Shown here piece by piece: positions 46,576 through 59,020 of a DNA stretch of 64,000 nucleotides (positions are counted from its first letter, which is position 1; each line of letters begins with the position of its first letter). The position numbers were made by a program, and so were the translations under genes. The notes below the pieces were generated by a model. The model saw only the letters and a list, made by a program, of their open reading frames with translations. It searched no databases and had not been told where the DNA came from. Origin of the DNA: Liriodendron chinense (lineage: Eukaryota; Streptophyta; Magnoliopsida; Magnoliales; Magnoliaceae); the NCBI GenBank assembly GCA_003013855.2, contig ML058384.1, positions 14,642,176 to 14,706,175 on the forward strand, read 5' to 3'.

Positions 46576-47072
46576 TTCGATGTAACTCTTAACGACGTTT
46601 AAATGACAAGGATTGAAGAAATATTTTGGTCGTTACTCCATTCAAATTGGACTCGAATAGCCCCGAAGAGAATGCGCACATTCTCTTGGCCAATTGCCTA
46701 CCCTTGGTAGGGTTAAAATCATTCTAGTTGGTTGCTTTTCATTTCATGGATCGCAAATAGCCCTGAAGAGAACATACGTGTTCCCTTGATCAACCTTCTA
46801 CCCTTGGTAGAATCAAAACCTCAATCGATAGACCAGTCTATCTCAACGTGGACATGGTCACGCGACCCCCGGATTGAGTCTAATTCATTTTTTCATGAGT
46901 TAGTGATACGAATGGACAATATACAATGGACACGGGGCGAAAAAGTTGGAGAAAGTACATAGCATTGAAGAAAAGAGAAATTTCCATTACAATTGACTAA
47001 AAAGTCAGGTCAGTTACATGGGCAATTTCCTTTAAAAAAAATACACAATATAGAAGAAGGGAAGCAACGAAG
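46576..47072. other. Spacer between pol and the antisense gene of B
   Basis: No gene. Shares blocks with 7620-8015 of element A, including CCTCAATCGATAGA and GACATGGTCAC. Convergent transcripts would end here. Confidence 0.7.
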
Positions 47073-49280
47073 TCAAGGCTGGTCATCCCCATCTTGAGCA
47101 GGCTCGCGGCTCTCAGCTTCAGGACCAGTCTCGGGAGTAGGTGCAACATCTGTAGCTCCAGTGACTTCATTCTCAGTAACAGCTCGCTCTCTAGCCGCAA
47201 CCTCGAAAGCCACCCTTTCGAACTCCTCAAAATTAAAACTTGGAGTAATCTGCTGCATAACTCTGACCGCAAAATCGCGACCAGCGATATACGCTTCATA
47301 TTGCTCCTCGTCGTAAAGTTAAGAGGTTCGAAATTCCTGAACTGCACAAGGGCCTTCGTCAGATACCATCTGGACGAGAGCCACTCACTCCTCTTCCCAG
47401 TGAATGGAATCATCCTTCAACTGGTCGAGTCTCTGCTGGGCCTCCCCGAGCTTAGCCCGAGAATCCTTGAGCTGCTCTTCGAGCTGGATCTTGTCTTGGC
47501 GGAATATCTCTTTCTCTCTCTCGCTCTTGGTATGGAGTTCTTGAAGCTTGGCGAATTGGAGATCCAATGACTGAAAGCGATCAATCATGACTTGAATCTT
47601 GACAAGGAGAATCCGCTTTTCCTTGTCCAGCTTGGTGATTTGGGCTTTCAGAGCCTTCACCAGACGGTCCCTCCCTTGGACCTCGGCCTCCATCGTCTTC
47701 TTCTTCTTTTTTGCATCTTCAACGCTGCGGCGGGCTGCTTCAATGTCACGTCTGACACGAAGCGTGAGATCCAGACTCTGATATAAAAAAAAAGAGAAGA
47801 AGAAATTAGAGTGGCCCGCCATATTGGTCATAAAGAAAGAATGACAGATGGGAGAATGTTGGTTACTTGAAGCAATCTCACCCCAATATCGGTAGAGAGA
47901 GCTTCTGGGCTTGGTTCGGGGAGGCCTCCGAAGGAGTTGGGAGAAATCTTATCAAACATAAACTCGCATATTAGATGCAAGTGAGGTGGGATGACAAAAG
48001 CTCCCGACCCAGAAGGTTGGGCTACAATCATCTCATTAGAGCCCGCCTTACGAGCACTCGCAATACCCGAGGCGGGCGTCAGTAATTTGCGAGCAGCAGT
48101 AGGCTCGCATGTTACACCCTTTGGAGGGAGGCCTCTCCCTCTTCGATCACCTTTCGGCGAATTATCGATAACTTCGATGATTGGCTGACCACGAATGTCA
48201 GTCAGAGGGGTCGCAGCAGTTGAAGGGGTCGCAGTGGCTAGAGGGGTCGCGGTCGTAGCAACCCCTCCTGGTGCAGCCACACGCGATTGTGGGCCGCGAG
48301 TAGACCCTTCTGCTGGAGCAGGTGCGCTTGAAGGACCACCTGTAGTCTTCTTTTGCCTCTTCGAGGCTATACCCTTCAAACGGGGAAGTACCCCTAGTGC
48401 GCCCCTTTTATCACCAACATTTGCCATCTCTTCTTGGAAGATGAGACCCGCAACACAGAGGCAACGAGGCTCTAACGCAGCGTTGACGTGGCTAGCAGCC
48501 GCCAAGAGCTTGTAGACTCTAACTAGCTTTTCGTTGAGTCCTCCTCGCAAGTTCGGCTTCAAACCAGTCGGGATCCCTACCAGAAAAAGAGAAGGCACAT
48601 TAATCATCATAGAGCAATGGCTTTGTTTCTTTCAGACAAACAGCCAAAACTTAACCCACCTTCACCAAAATAGCGATTAACGTTATAGCCTTTGGGGTCG
48701 GAGCCCATTTCAGACTCCCAGTTGTCGGAAACATAAAACCATTTTTTCCTCCACCCCGGGCAGTTGGAAGAAGGGTTTCCCAAAATGAAATTATTTCTGT
48801 GCCAGAAGCAGAGGTAATACCAACCCTCGCTAGCTGGCGCCTTCTTCAGCTGGAATAACCTTAAAAATTCCTCAGCGGTTAACTCATCGTTACCCACTTG
48901 CTTCCAGAGGACAAAGGTACTTAGAAGCCCCGCCAGCCATTAACGATTAGTTGGCCCGAGGCAATCTTGTAGATACGACGAAAATTTCGTATGAATGGGT
49001 GGAGGGGAAGACGCACGCCCATTTTGAAAAAATACTCGTAAAAAGCTACGCAGCCTGGTGGCGATGCATCGGCTGTTTCCCCTCTCCTAGGCAATCTGAA
49101 GGTAACGGAGTCTGGGACCCGATATTTTTCCCTAAGGCTAGAAAGCCTTTCCTCCGTCAATATAGAGGAGTAACCGGCGGCAGAATATCTCCCGGCCAGT
49201 ACTCTGGCATTGTTGGATTCAGAAGAATCAGGGGTTTCATCTCCCAGAGGGACAATCTCTTCATCGGAAACCTCCGTCAT
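47073..49280 (-). pseudogene. Antisense accessory gene of element B (3 exons)
   Basis: ATG at 49280 (MTEVSDEEIVPLGDETPDSS). Exon 1 (49280-48660) carries the Transposase_28-like domain (YRVPDSVTFRLP, GVRLPLHPFI, LIVNGWR, WYYLCFWH, FILGNPSSN). Intron 1 is 48659-48577 (AAG/GTGGGT ... CTGGTAG, 83 bp). Exon 2 (48576-47867) starts GIPTGLKPNLRGGL and has RGALGVLPRLKGIASKRQKK, a basic patch. Intron 2 is 47866-47778 (CAA/GTAACC ... TATCAG, 89 bp). Exon 3 (47777-47073) is coiled coil. Intron places match element A. A frame break near 48920 and two stops in exon 3 (near 47396 and 47327) inactivate it. Function unknown; splicing implies nuclear transcription from its own antisense promoter. Confidence 0.8.
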
Positions 49281-49433
49281 TACAAAAGAAAAAGTAAGAT
49301 AGGAGAAGAAGAAAATGGGAAGGAAGACTACCTCTGCAAAGAGGTTTGCACCGAAAAACAAAGAAGAAGAAGCAAAAGAAGAAATCTCCGCAGCTTAAAG
49401 TTTGAAAATGGAAGAAACCCCTGCAGGATTCGA

Positions 49434-49441
49434 TATTTATA
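49434..49441 (-). promoter_or_regulatory. TATA box of the antisense gene (element B)
   Basis: Minus-strand TATAAATA (context CGTATAAATATCG), 154 bp upstream of the antisense ATG. Conserved in A at 10423-10430. Confidence 0.65.
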
Positions 49442-49673
49442 CGCAATCATTCCGCTTGATTTGGATGACACGCGGTGGCCTCTCATCCTGCACGATAAAC
49501 GAACGGGCGCGACATTAATTACAGAGACATGTGGCAGGAGACGCTTCACCTCTTACGGATGAAAAGCTGCACAAAGCTGGCCATCATAAATGCGGTATCA
49601 CATATGAAAACCCATGCATGATTCTCCTCCAGCGCACATATACAAACAAAACTCTTGGCGTACCTCTTCAAAC

Positions 49674-49694
49674 GCCAAGGGTTTGGGGGGAAGT
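49674..49694 (+). other. Polypurine tract of element B
   Basis: CCAAGGGTTTGGGGGGAAGT precedes the 3' LTR start TGTTATATA. Confidence 0.8.
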
Positions 49695-50402
49695 TGTTAT
49701 ATATAAATTTGGCCTTCGAAGAAATGCGAACAGCCCGGCTCGTGCTCGTCATGAGGGGTCGCATCCCAATATGCGAGCAACCCGACTCGTGCTCGTCGCG
49801 AGGGGTCGCATCCGGAGAAATGCGAGCAGCTCGGCTCGTGCTCGTCGCGAGGGGTCGCATCCCAATATGCGAGCAGCCCGGCTCGTGCTCGTCGTGCAAA
49901 TCCTAAATGCGAGCACTCCTGAGAAATGCGAGCACTCCTGACAAGATTAGCTCTCTCGTCTCAGAGTACCAGCAGCCCGTATAGGCTGGTTTTAGGCTTT
50001 TCTTCGGTTGCGGTTCGTATCTCGAGGGATCATTATCAAGGATCGTAACCAGATGAGTAGTTGAATCAAATTATTCCTTTATCTAAGGATAAGCAGGATA
50101 AACACTTTATCCCATGAAATCAGTAGATGATCTCGGTACCTTACGTATCAGAGTGGGACATTCGGATCTATATAAGTAGATGGTTTTCATCAATAAGAAG
50201 GTACACAGTACTCAATCTCTTGAGCCCCGTCCTTTATTTGTTCTCTTTTCAACCTCACCCTATCTAACTTAAGCATCGGAGGGCCAACGGCTGGACGCCG
50301 GCCACCCTTAATTACTTTCTGTCTCCTTTCAGGTCCAAGGAGGAATCGCTTGGAGAGAAGGTGAACATCCGGAGGACCCTGTTACAAAATTCGACGTAAA
50401 CA
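49695..50402 (+). mobile_element. 3' LTR of element B
   Basis: Same ends as the 5' LTR; 95 bp longer because it has four dyad units instead of two. TATATAAG at 50169-50176. Confidence 0.95.
49726..49893. promoter_or_regulatory. GCGAGCA...TGCTCGTC dyad array, 4 units (3' LTR of B)
   Basis: Units start at about 49726, 49773, 49822 and 49869. The array lies between the antisense-gene TATA box (49441, minus) and the LTR TATA box (50169, plus), so it could serve both promoters. Confidence 0.75.
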
Positions 50403-52628
50403 ATCAATATCAAGCTCGATCACTCGAGTTGAAGTCTGGAACTTTCTCAAAACAAAAAAATTTCACCATCAATTTTAACTACGCAAATCTATCCCCAGCG
50501 GTCCGAAGACCTAAACCTACATTGGGATTAACTTCTCGGGGGCTTTATTTTCCAACCTGTCCCACACATGGCTGACACTTGATCGTACGGGTGTTTGGAA
50601 TCTTCTAAACAGGTAAGGGCTGAGGCGGGCAGAACCCAACAATCCTGTTCGTGTTTTACGTACCGTGATAGACAACCTTCATTTAAAAGTCGCTGTTGAA
50701 TCTAACGGATGTTCCATGTTCCTAAAACTCATGAAGGGGATTAAGGCAGTTGGGAGGTGAAGCGTACCCTCATGGAATTATGAGCAGCATAAGACCCCAA
50801 ACTGGATTGACAAAGGAAAATGTGAGGATTTGGATCATTTTGTGGCCGAAGGAGTCCGTCGGACGATACGTGGTCTATGTACATTGCACATGAGGAGCAG
50901 GCAACTTTGTGGGTGTGTTAACTGAAAACCCTCAAAAACCCCTCATCCGAAGATGTAAAACGACAGCACTTAACTGTGTGAGATTCGTCTTGCTCGCTGA
51001 CGTAAAATGGATCGGGTGCCTTACCAGCAGTAGAAGCTGAAAATAGATGAAAATTCCATACCTTTTCCTGTATTTCAGAAAATCAGAAAAATACCAAAAC
51101 ATTGCAAAATCATCTTTCAAAAATCACAAAATACTTCCCATGTTTTCAATAACCGATCTCCATCCTGACTACTCAGGTAAAGATTCGAACCAAATATTTG
51201 CAAAAAATCACAAAAATTGTCACTACCCCCAGCACAACACTTTAGGAGTCCCGAACTCCGCTCACTCACTTCACAATTTGGGATGACGGATCCGATCGCC
51301 CGTAAATTGGAATCTTGCCCAAAAATGGTGACCAAACACCATCCCAGTCACACCCATTCCCCAGAAGAGCATCTTGAGGTTACAACTAACAACCTCCTTC
51401 ATCCAACCCACTAGCAAAGAAACAACATCTTGGGACGATGGACCTGATCGACCACAGGTCAGAATCTTGACCAACCCGCTGACCAAACATCTGCATCGAA
51501 AAGAAAATCTTCAGGAGAGCATAACCCTGCAAGCAATAAGCTCAAAGTTCTCTGCATCCTCAGCAAAAGCAAAATCATCAAACTAAAAGAGAATGAGCCA
51601 AAGCATACATCCATCATCAAATATGCATCCGCAGGCATCAGCATCCATCACATCAATCATCATGTTTACCTGCTTTCAAAATAAAACTCGGTTAGCCAAA
51701 GACCCCACAGGCATCCCTAGTGGAGGCGCATGCAAGCCAGATTTCCCTTTTAAAAAAGATAAAAAAAACTATTATATATATATATATATATATATATATT
51801 CCTATCTGCAAATAAAAACCCCACGCAGTATCACTCCCCAGAGTGGGTATCTTTTCAAAATCCAAAAAAATATTTTCCCAGTAGAGCGTTCGGCCTCCAA
51901 AAGACCGAGAGATCTTCCATATCTTTGGGTAGGAGCCGACGCAAAAATCAAATAAGATCCAATGTCTCGCTGTTTCCCCAAAGACCATCGGATCCAATGC
52001 ACTCAAAGTACGGTCGAACTGAACTCCAGTGTCAGTGCGGTCGTACCAAATGCCAAGATACGAAAAGATGAAAGCCAAAAGGCTCGGTCAAAGAAACCAT
52101 CTGAATGGTGGAAACGATGAATTGTAACCCAAGTATAAAAACTAGAAGATTGGGTGGAAAGAGTTCACCCGCACATACCTAGGCGTGGATGCCTGAAGTA
52201 CCTTGACTGAGTCCAAGTCGGTGTAGTGGATCTCCCGTAAGACTACATGGACGCAAGGCAGCTAACCACTTTGACAATCAAGCGAAACACGTACTCCTGG
52301 AGTAATCTGGGAAAGCAACAAATAATCAATCACAGGGTCGGTAACCTCGTAAGACTATGACGGATGCAAAGGCTCTACTGTACCTTTCTGATGTTAGTAC
52401 CGATCGGGAATGGAAGGGTTGCGATTAGGTACCCAGGTTGTAGCTCATGCAAGGATAATCACAATGTTTTCTCCAAACTCCTGCAGTATGTGCGAGTTAT
52501 CAATTTTCAGACAATCAACTGACTCAGATACAAAGGCAAGCAAAGATTTCAGACCACGATCTATGAATGACCGGGTCAGAAGTGGGTTGTCCACTCACTT
52601 TGACATTCGGTTGCACGCAACCTCTACC
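50403..52628 (+). other. Non-coding internal region of remnant X
   Basis: Begins with one more unit of the satellite-like array (near 50494). The rest has only short open frames and no recognisable gag or pol. An (AT)n run lies at 51772-51799. Many scattered TCAGAATCTTG/ACCAAACACC pairs (51290-51490) suggest old tandem duplication. It is followed by a polypurine tract and an LTR start, so it is read as the 3' interior of a non-autonomous LTR element. Confidence 0.4.
51772..51799 (+). repeat. (AT)n microsatellite
   Basis: Uninterrupted TA/AT run. Confidence 0.95.
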
Positions 52629-53870
52629 AAAGAGGGGCATCTGTAGACATCCTACCTTCGGCTACAATGTTGGTAGAGATAGCTGAATGAATGGAGGACC
52701 ATACCCCCAAATCCCATGTCCAAACCCAGCCAAACTCACCCTTGTAAGCCCCAATCTATAGCCCAGCTCAAGCCTGAACCCAGTCGACTCATCCCTAAAC
52801 ATCAACTTAAAAAACCCCCCCATAAGAAAAACTAGTCAAAAATCCCAAAAAAGTCTAACTTGATGAGTCAACCCGCTGAGTCAAATCACCGAGTCGACTC
52901 ACTGGGTTAGTCTAGCCCTTGCACCCAGTCAACTCACCGTGTCAATCCATCCTTCAAACTCAATCAACTTACCTGGTTCCAAGTCACAACTTCAGAGTAA
53001 GTCCGAACCTCGAACCTCGGGCTTTGCTGCTTCTGGTTCTGGGGCTGTACGCTCCAAAGCTGAAGGAGAGAGACCGTACGGGCGGCCCCCACGGTGCCAC
53101 CCAAGCCTAATTACGTGAGTTGCCACTGCTCCTAGCTATAAATACCCCCTCCTCTCTTGTTTCGGATCCATCTAGAAAAAATCTCTCAGCGTCCAGAAAT
53201 CCCGAGTCCAGCTTCATCCCTTTTTCACATTCCTCCACCAAGGAGAGCCCAAGTGAGAAGAGCCTAGCCCTGGTCCAGCCCAGCCTAACCCTGGTCCAGC
53301 CCAGCCTGACCCTGGTCCAAGTCTCCCAAGCTATCCAAGTCCTTATTTAAGTCATTCGAAGCAAACCCTTGCGACACCTCCGTCCATCCAGCTACTCTTT
53401 TTAGCATCATCTCAGTCGCATCTAGCATAAGTGTAACATTTACTTTTCTTCCAACCCCCCTGCTTATCATATCACTGCCAACACTTTGATTATTCAAATA
53501 CACAGCATGCATCCCACATAAAGCACCGGTCAGTTCGAGCGTATGCTCTGGGCTTGCCTGTTAATGGAAACCTGCCCATTAGAAACTCTTACTGTTTAGA
53601 CCTACATTCATGAGAGTGTACGAGGATTAAATCAGACTTTCAAGTACTAGTTTGATTCTATGAAGTAGAGACCATACTTTGGTATGGGCAATGTGGGGTG
53701 CTTAACATCTTCCCACCCTGTAATCATGATCCCTGACCTCGAATCTTTGGCCGCAGATCAAAATGAGTCATTTTAGAGGAAGGAATCTTTGGATTCCCTT
53801 CTCTAACGTTTCTACGGGGTCTAGCCGACTATAGATTCGAAGTAATTGGCTAGTGACAACTCTGGTCTTA
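52629..53870 (+). mobile_element. Polypurine tract and LTR of remnant X (right end approximate)
   Basis: AAAGAGGGGCATC (52629-52641) is followed by TGTAGACATCC, a start resembling common plant gypsy LTRs. TATA box TATAAATA at 53137-53144, then a CT-rich leader and a U5-like block (TTTCTACGGGGTCTAGCC ... GGCTAGTGACAACTCTGGTC) up to about 53865. The last base and target duplication were not identified. Contains a short tandem CCTGGTCCAGCCCAGCCT repeat (53268-53320). Confidence 0.55.
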
Positions 53871-54061
53871 TACGAACTCATCCAAACGTATCCAACTTAA
53901 CATGACAACCGAGAAAAAGCCCTCGAGAACGAGGTGAGCCAGTGGCACAAAAGGCGATTCGTGCGCACGCACCCTTTTCCAAGAGGGAGAATTCGGGAGG
54001 GTGGAGAGGTGAGCATCCACAATCACATGTCTCGCTCCTATTCTCCAGCCCACACGTCATA

Positions 54062-54120
<59 letters not shown>

Positions 54121-55795
54121 GGGAGAAGGCGCCCACTCATTCTTTTTCTTCATTCCTTCTTCATCTCCCATGTGCAGTCGCTCAATCCATCTTTCCTTCA
54201 CACGCGTAGCCGTCTCCAACACTTCCTTGTGTCATCATAGTTCGTGTAGAGATCTTCTCCATTAATTCTAACTAGGGTTTCATCTAAGGCTAAGGTGAGG
54301 ACTCCATTGAAGCTTAGTTACAATGACCTCATATTATTTGTTGATTTCATGATTAGAATTTGAGATATTGTTGGATGATTGTTTGAGAACCATGTTTGTT
54401 AATTTATCTTTATGTAAACATGAATTATTGCTGAAATATTTTGATATAATAATGCTGAATTTTCGTTGATATGAGCTACAAACTATGTTTGAGTGTTTAT
54501 AAGAGAGATCATGCGTGTAGGCATGCTTAGGTGAGAATTATTTGGAGACCATGCTTGATTCACAATTATTACATGCTTATGATGAACATGATGATTAATG
54601 TATTGTCTGATATGGGATTTTGTGTTCAAATGGTATGTTAATGGAAGCTCTTTGCCCCATGATTGATGAAATAGTATGAAGGTAGGAATTGAACCCATGA
54701 GGGGTTGTATTATAAATTTTTGGCAAGACCTTGTGTGTACCTATGAAGGGTCTATGAGAAATTGATGTTGAATTTGTGCCATGTGTAGTGTCATGACTAA
54801 GATGTGTAGGTCTCATCATGGTTGGCCCCCATTGGAGAGAAATGGCTATTCTAGGATATGGTGGACTATGGGATGAGGTAAAGAGTGACCATTGATTGTG
54901 GACATTATTAAATTGGCTGGATGCTAAACCTACTTAACTAAAGGCTAAACTAATCATGCTTTCACTGGTCCTGATTTGGTGGGTCAAACTCGTGGGTGTT
55001 ACAGTGGAAGTCGCTTCTAACCGTACACTAATTAGTGGAAGTTTTGGAAGTTTTTCACTTCCATTGGTTGGGTTGGTTGACATGAAGATGGGGATTCTCC
55101 CCACTTCATTGAACTCTGGTGACTAGTGGCTAGCGAATGTGTAACAGGGTGACTCAAGCTTGGGCTTTCCGCATTCGTCTAGTTAGGGTGCCTTAGCCAG
55201 AGCATGCATAACATGCATCGCATTAAATAAGATTGTCTCATGTATGTTTTGTTTTGAGTATGATTATCATGCTTGCGTTATTATTGTGTTAATCTTAGAG
55301 GGTATTCCCTCACTGAGTTGATCACGAGTAACTCACTCTCTTCTGAAACGGTGTTTTAAAACACTAACCTAGATGTTATAGGTGACGATTCATTAGATGA
55401 ACCTGACTTGTAGGGTGAGGAATATGAAGGTTCGTGGCAGCAGATGGAGGACGACAAAGCCAGAGCAACTTGAAGAAGACTTTTATTTGCTTTATTTTCG
55501 TTCTCTAAAATATTTTGATTTTTGTATGAAACTATAATAAGTCTTCCATGGGAGACAAAAAGTGGAACATGATGCTTGGTGTGGATTTAAGACAATATGT
55601 TTGAGAACGTAGAGTAGAAATCCATGGAATAAAATTTTTATTTTCCGTCATTATGATATGAGTGCTAAGAAAGTATAAAAATACATGTGAATGAAAGGGA
55701 TGTATGAGAATTATTTCCTAAATACATTCAAGTTAACACTCGAAAACTCGACCTATCGTGTCGTCTAGGAGAGTTGAAATTTTGGGGCATTATAA
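53871..55795. other. LTR-like non-coding region before element T gag
   Basis: No gene found. (GA)n at 54062-54120. A TTTTGGGGCATTATA terminus at about 55780-55795 resembles the GGGGCGTTACA-type 3' end of Tekay/Del LTRs, and the T gag frame begins right after it. A left end with a matching target duplication was not found, so the call is tentative. Confidence 0.35.
54062..54120 (+). repeat. (GA)n microsatellite
   Basis: GA run with one AAG interruption; frames through it are artefacts. Confidence 0.95.
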
Positions 55796-55975
55796 CCTCA
55801 CCTTGGAGCTCAGCTCGAGGAACTCCGAGACCAAATCAATGATACGAGAAAGAGAATATAGTCTAAGGCCCCAACCCCTATCAAAGCATTCATTGAAGAA
55901 GAGGAGCCCCCGTTCACTGAAGACATCTTAACTGAGCATCTTCCTTATGGTTTCAAAGTGCCCAACTTTGTACTC

Positions 55976-58096
55976 TGAAATTACGTCGGTAGTCTAACAT
56001 GATACCAACGCATACGCATGCGGAAGCTTAGAGCAGAGCAACTAGAATTATGGCTAAGTCCTAGCGCGGGGGGGGGGGGGGGTGATTAGGACCTTTTAAA
56101 ATTCTTTTCGCCTACTTAACCGTTTTATCAAATTAAACTAAGTAAGCAAGAACACTTCAGCTTCTAAGCCTAAGTGGGTCCAATCACAAGGCTAGCATAT
56201 AATTAGCAATTAAACAACATAGCCTAAGCATGCATAGATGATCAAATGATTAAACAAATCAAGCTCCTAATCTATACAACTTGTGTAGACTTATGAGAAT
56301 GGATCAATGAGCTCAAGTCTACACTACTAAGTGAAAGTACATCTTGTGTGTGGATGTGTCTATCTAGTGCTTAGCATACATTCCTATCAAGCATTCATAA
56401 TAAAACAATTAAACATACAATGCTAAGATAATAATGTGCTCAAAACAATCACAAACACAAGCATGTATAGTGGTTCGACTTTGGGTCTACTCCACTCCCG
56501 GTTCAAGTACTCAACTCCTTTGAGCACACCGGCATTCACTAGGGAGTTTAAATCTAGTTCCTCCCAACTAAGGTGTTTTAACTCGGATCCACCCAACCGG
56601 AAAGTTTACAGGTTCCTTCCATCCTACATGTACACACCCGTATTGGTGGCTCCCCTTGGAGACTTGTTTAGGCTCTACAACCAAGATAAGGTCCTATGAC
56701 CGAACCTGAATTTAGGCTTACTCAAGATAAGGTCCTACAACTGAACCTCAATTTAGACTCCATTCATGAGTCAAGGTCCTATAATCGAACCTCAATAGTT
56801 TTAGGCTCTGCAACCGAGCCAATCTCCTACAACTAAACCTAGCGTTTACTCCCGCCGGAGGCTCCCCAATTAGAGACTTAATTCGACCCTACAATCTGAT
56901 CTAGGTCCTAGAACCGAACCTATCGAGTTTGAAAATAAACTCTATACTCAATTCCCATAGGGAAAAGAGTGGAACCAGATTCTTACAATTGACAACTTAC
57001 TTGTTGGATTGAGCCCCTTTGTTGCGCCGCTTTAGGTTACTTGATCTCCACTCTCCCGTGCTTTAATCAACTACCCTTGTACTCCCCCGATCTTTGATGC
57101 CACTACTTTGCCAAGGTTTCAACTCCAAGATCAGCTCCCTTGCATGTGATGCTCCATTGGAGATGCCCAAGGTGCTAGAAGGTGGTGAAACCTCTACAAA
57201 TGGTATGAATTGGGTTTCCTAGAAGGTTACACCTATTTGGACTCTTAGGAGATGTTTAGACAAAGGATTTACCAATGATCAAGGTGTTTAAACTCATAGG
57301 AATCAAGAGGGAACAAGTCCATTCTCATTTTAGCATTGAATGCCCTAAGCTTGTGATGAATCATAAGGAGAATGACTTGTAATGTGTTTTTAATAAAGCC
57401 TCTAATGATCTTTAACAATGGTGGCTTCTATCTCCTCAAAATCCCCTTAGTTATGTCCAAAAACGAATCTCCCGTTTTTATAGATTTTCTCCCAACGGTC
57501 AAATAACGAAAGATTCACGCATGGTTGGGCGAATCCAGTACAGAATTAAGTTTTGGTCACTTGACACTTTTTGAGCTGGTCGGGCGCCTGAAATTCAGTC
57601 CACAAAATCGATTTAGTTACTGGACAAAATTTACACTGGTCGGACGCCCGGTGAAGGTATGGTCGGACGCCCAATGACCACTTGAATTTCCAAGCCAACT
57701 CATTGGACGGATTTCTCATCGGTCGAGCGCCCAGTGGATATATGGTCGGGCGCCTGGACAAGCATGTTTTTCTGTTGTGTTGTTGGTTGTGTTTTGCAAC
57801 AGAACATGCAACCTCATGGCCATTCTTTTGGTGATCTTTTGGGACACCTAAGGCCAATCTAAGATGATTGAAGGTATCCTTAATGATCATGGTTATCTAG
57901 AGATTTATAGTTTTGGTTAGGTACAGGATAAGGCTCATTAAGGCATCTCTTTTACCTGTTTCTTCTTCCTTGATGTAGCAGGTCCGTCTTGAGTCTTCGG
58001 TCATTGTCTTCATTAAGCCTAACCAATACTAGACTCACTGACCTAAGTAATTGACAAATAAGGTGCACTAGTATGCCACATAAAAGTGCACTAACA
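55976..58096 (-). mobile_element. Solo LTR H2 (Copia-like family H)
   Basis: Ends TGAAATTACG...GCACTAACA. Flanks TACTC (55971-55975) and GACTC (58097-58101) match at 4 of 5. Removing it rejoins the T gag frame (FVL-YSCEG), which confirms the boundaries. A 14-G run is at 56069-56082, and minus-strand TATAAAA at 57482-57476. Confidence 0.88.
57570..57760. promoter_or_regulatory. GGTCGG.CGCCC repeat array in H2
   Basis: Five to six copies of GGTCGGACGCCC or GGTCGGGCGCC at about 57578, 57638, 57660, 57718 and 57743, about 90 bp upstream of the minus TATA box. It is positionally equivalent to the palindrome arrays of H1 and H3, but the core is different. Confidence 0.65.
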
Positions 58097-59020
58097 GACT
58101 CTACTCCTGTGAAGGTGATCCAGCCAAACACCTCGAAACCTTTAGGACTTGGATGAAACTATATGGTACTTCAGGACTCATCATGTGCAAAACCTTCCTC
58201 CTGTCACTAACAGGCCTTGCATACATGTAGTTTCGGGAACTGCGGCCAAAATCCATCTCCTCCTACAACTAGTTAAACAGAGCCTTTTTTGCCCAGTTAA
58301 TCGGCAACAGAGGATCTCGAAAACAAGCTACTCATCTGCTGACCCTAAAGCAGAAAGAAGACGAGCCTTTGCGAGACTACATTGCCTGATTTAACAAGGA
58401 ATCCTTAGACGTGGAGGATTGTGCTGAGAAGATGGCCCTTACAGCCCTTATCAGTGGACTCTGACGTGAAAAACTCCTCCATTCGCTCGATAAAACCCGG
58501 CCAAAAACCCTGTTAGAAATCCTTGATAAGGCATGCAAGTATGCAAACGCCGAGGATTTCATCAATGCCTATCGCAATAATAACAGCTTGTCCATGAGCA
58601 AAGGGCGAAGAGATACAAAAGATGACCATGGCTCCGATCACAGGCGGAGAAGAGACAGGGACGTGAATGGCTCCTCGCGGCCACCCAAAGCTCCTGTCCT
58701 TAGGTTCGAGAAGTACACACCTCTTAAAGCCTCTGTTGACCAAGTCTTCTTAGAAATCAGAGAGAAGAGCTATCTTAAGGCTACCACTAGGATAAGATCC
58801 AACCCGGAGAAGAGAAGCAAGTCAAACTATTGCCTCTTCCACAAGGATAATGGCCATAATACAGTAGATTGCTACGAGTTGAAGCAGCAAATCGATGCCC
58901 TAATCCAGAAGGGCTTCCTCCAGGAGTATGTTGACGGGCTCCCAACCGATGACTTCTCACCTATCCAAAGCACACCAGAGGCTCGCGTCAATGACGAGCC
59001 CCTTGGAGAAATCCGTTGAG

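Larger units (their letters stand above)
40388..50402 (+). mobile_element. Element B: complete Tat-lineage Ty3/gypsy retrotransposon
   Basis: 10015 bp with exact target duplication ATCAA (40383-40387 and 50403-50407). LTRs are 613 bp (40388-41000) and 708 bp (49695-50402). In order: PBS, gag-pol in one frame (41063-46575), spacer, antisense three-exon gene (49280-47073), polypurine tract, 3' LTR. The LTRs differ by a 95-bp indel of two repeat units plus scattered substitutions. Gag-pol carries about ten stops and one frameshift, so the copy is inactive. It is the best reference for element A. Confidence 0.96.
55796..59020 (+). pseudogene. gag: gag of element T (interrupted by H2)
   Basis: Left part: HLGAQLEELRDQINDTRKRI and APTPIKAFIEEEEPPFTEDI up to VPNFVL at 55975. 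After removal of H2 the frame continues without change (YSCEGDPAKHLETFRTWMKL). Right part: capsid region, basic DHRRRRDRDVN stretch, knuckle CLFHKDNGHNTVDC near 58831-58872, and QIDALIQKGFLQEYV. In-frame stops near 55861, 58226, 58271, 58388 and 58462 are CAG/CGA-type decay. The frame ends TGA 59018-59020. Confidence 0.88.

Noticed and set aside
53871..55795. A host gene or a bounded Tekay LTR in this stretch
   Set aside because: No coding motif; a plausible 3' LTR terminus exists but no left end with a matching target duplication was found, so only a tentative region is listed.
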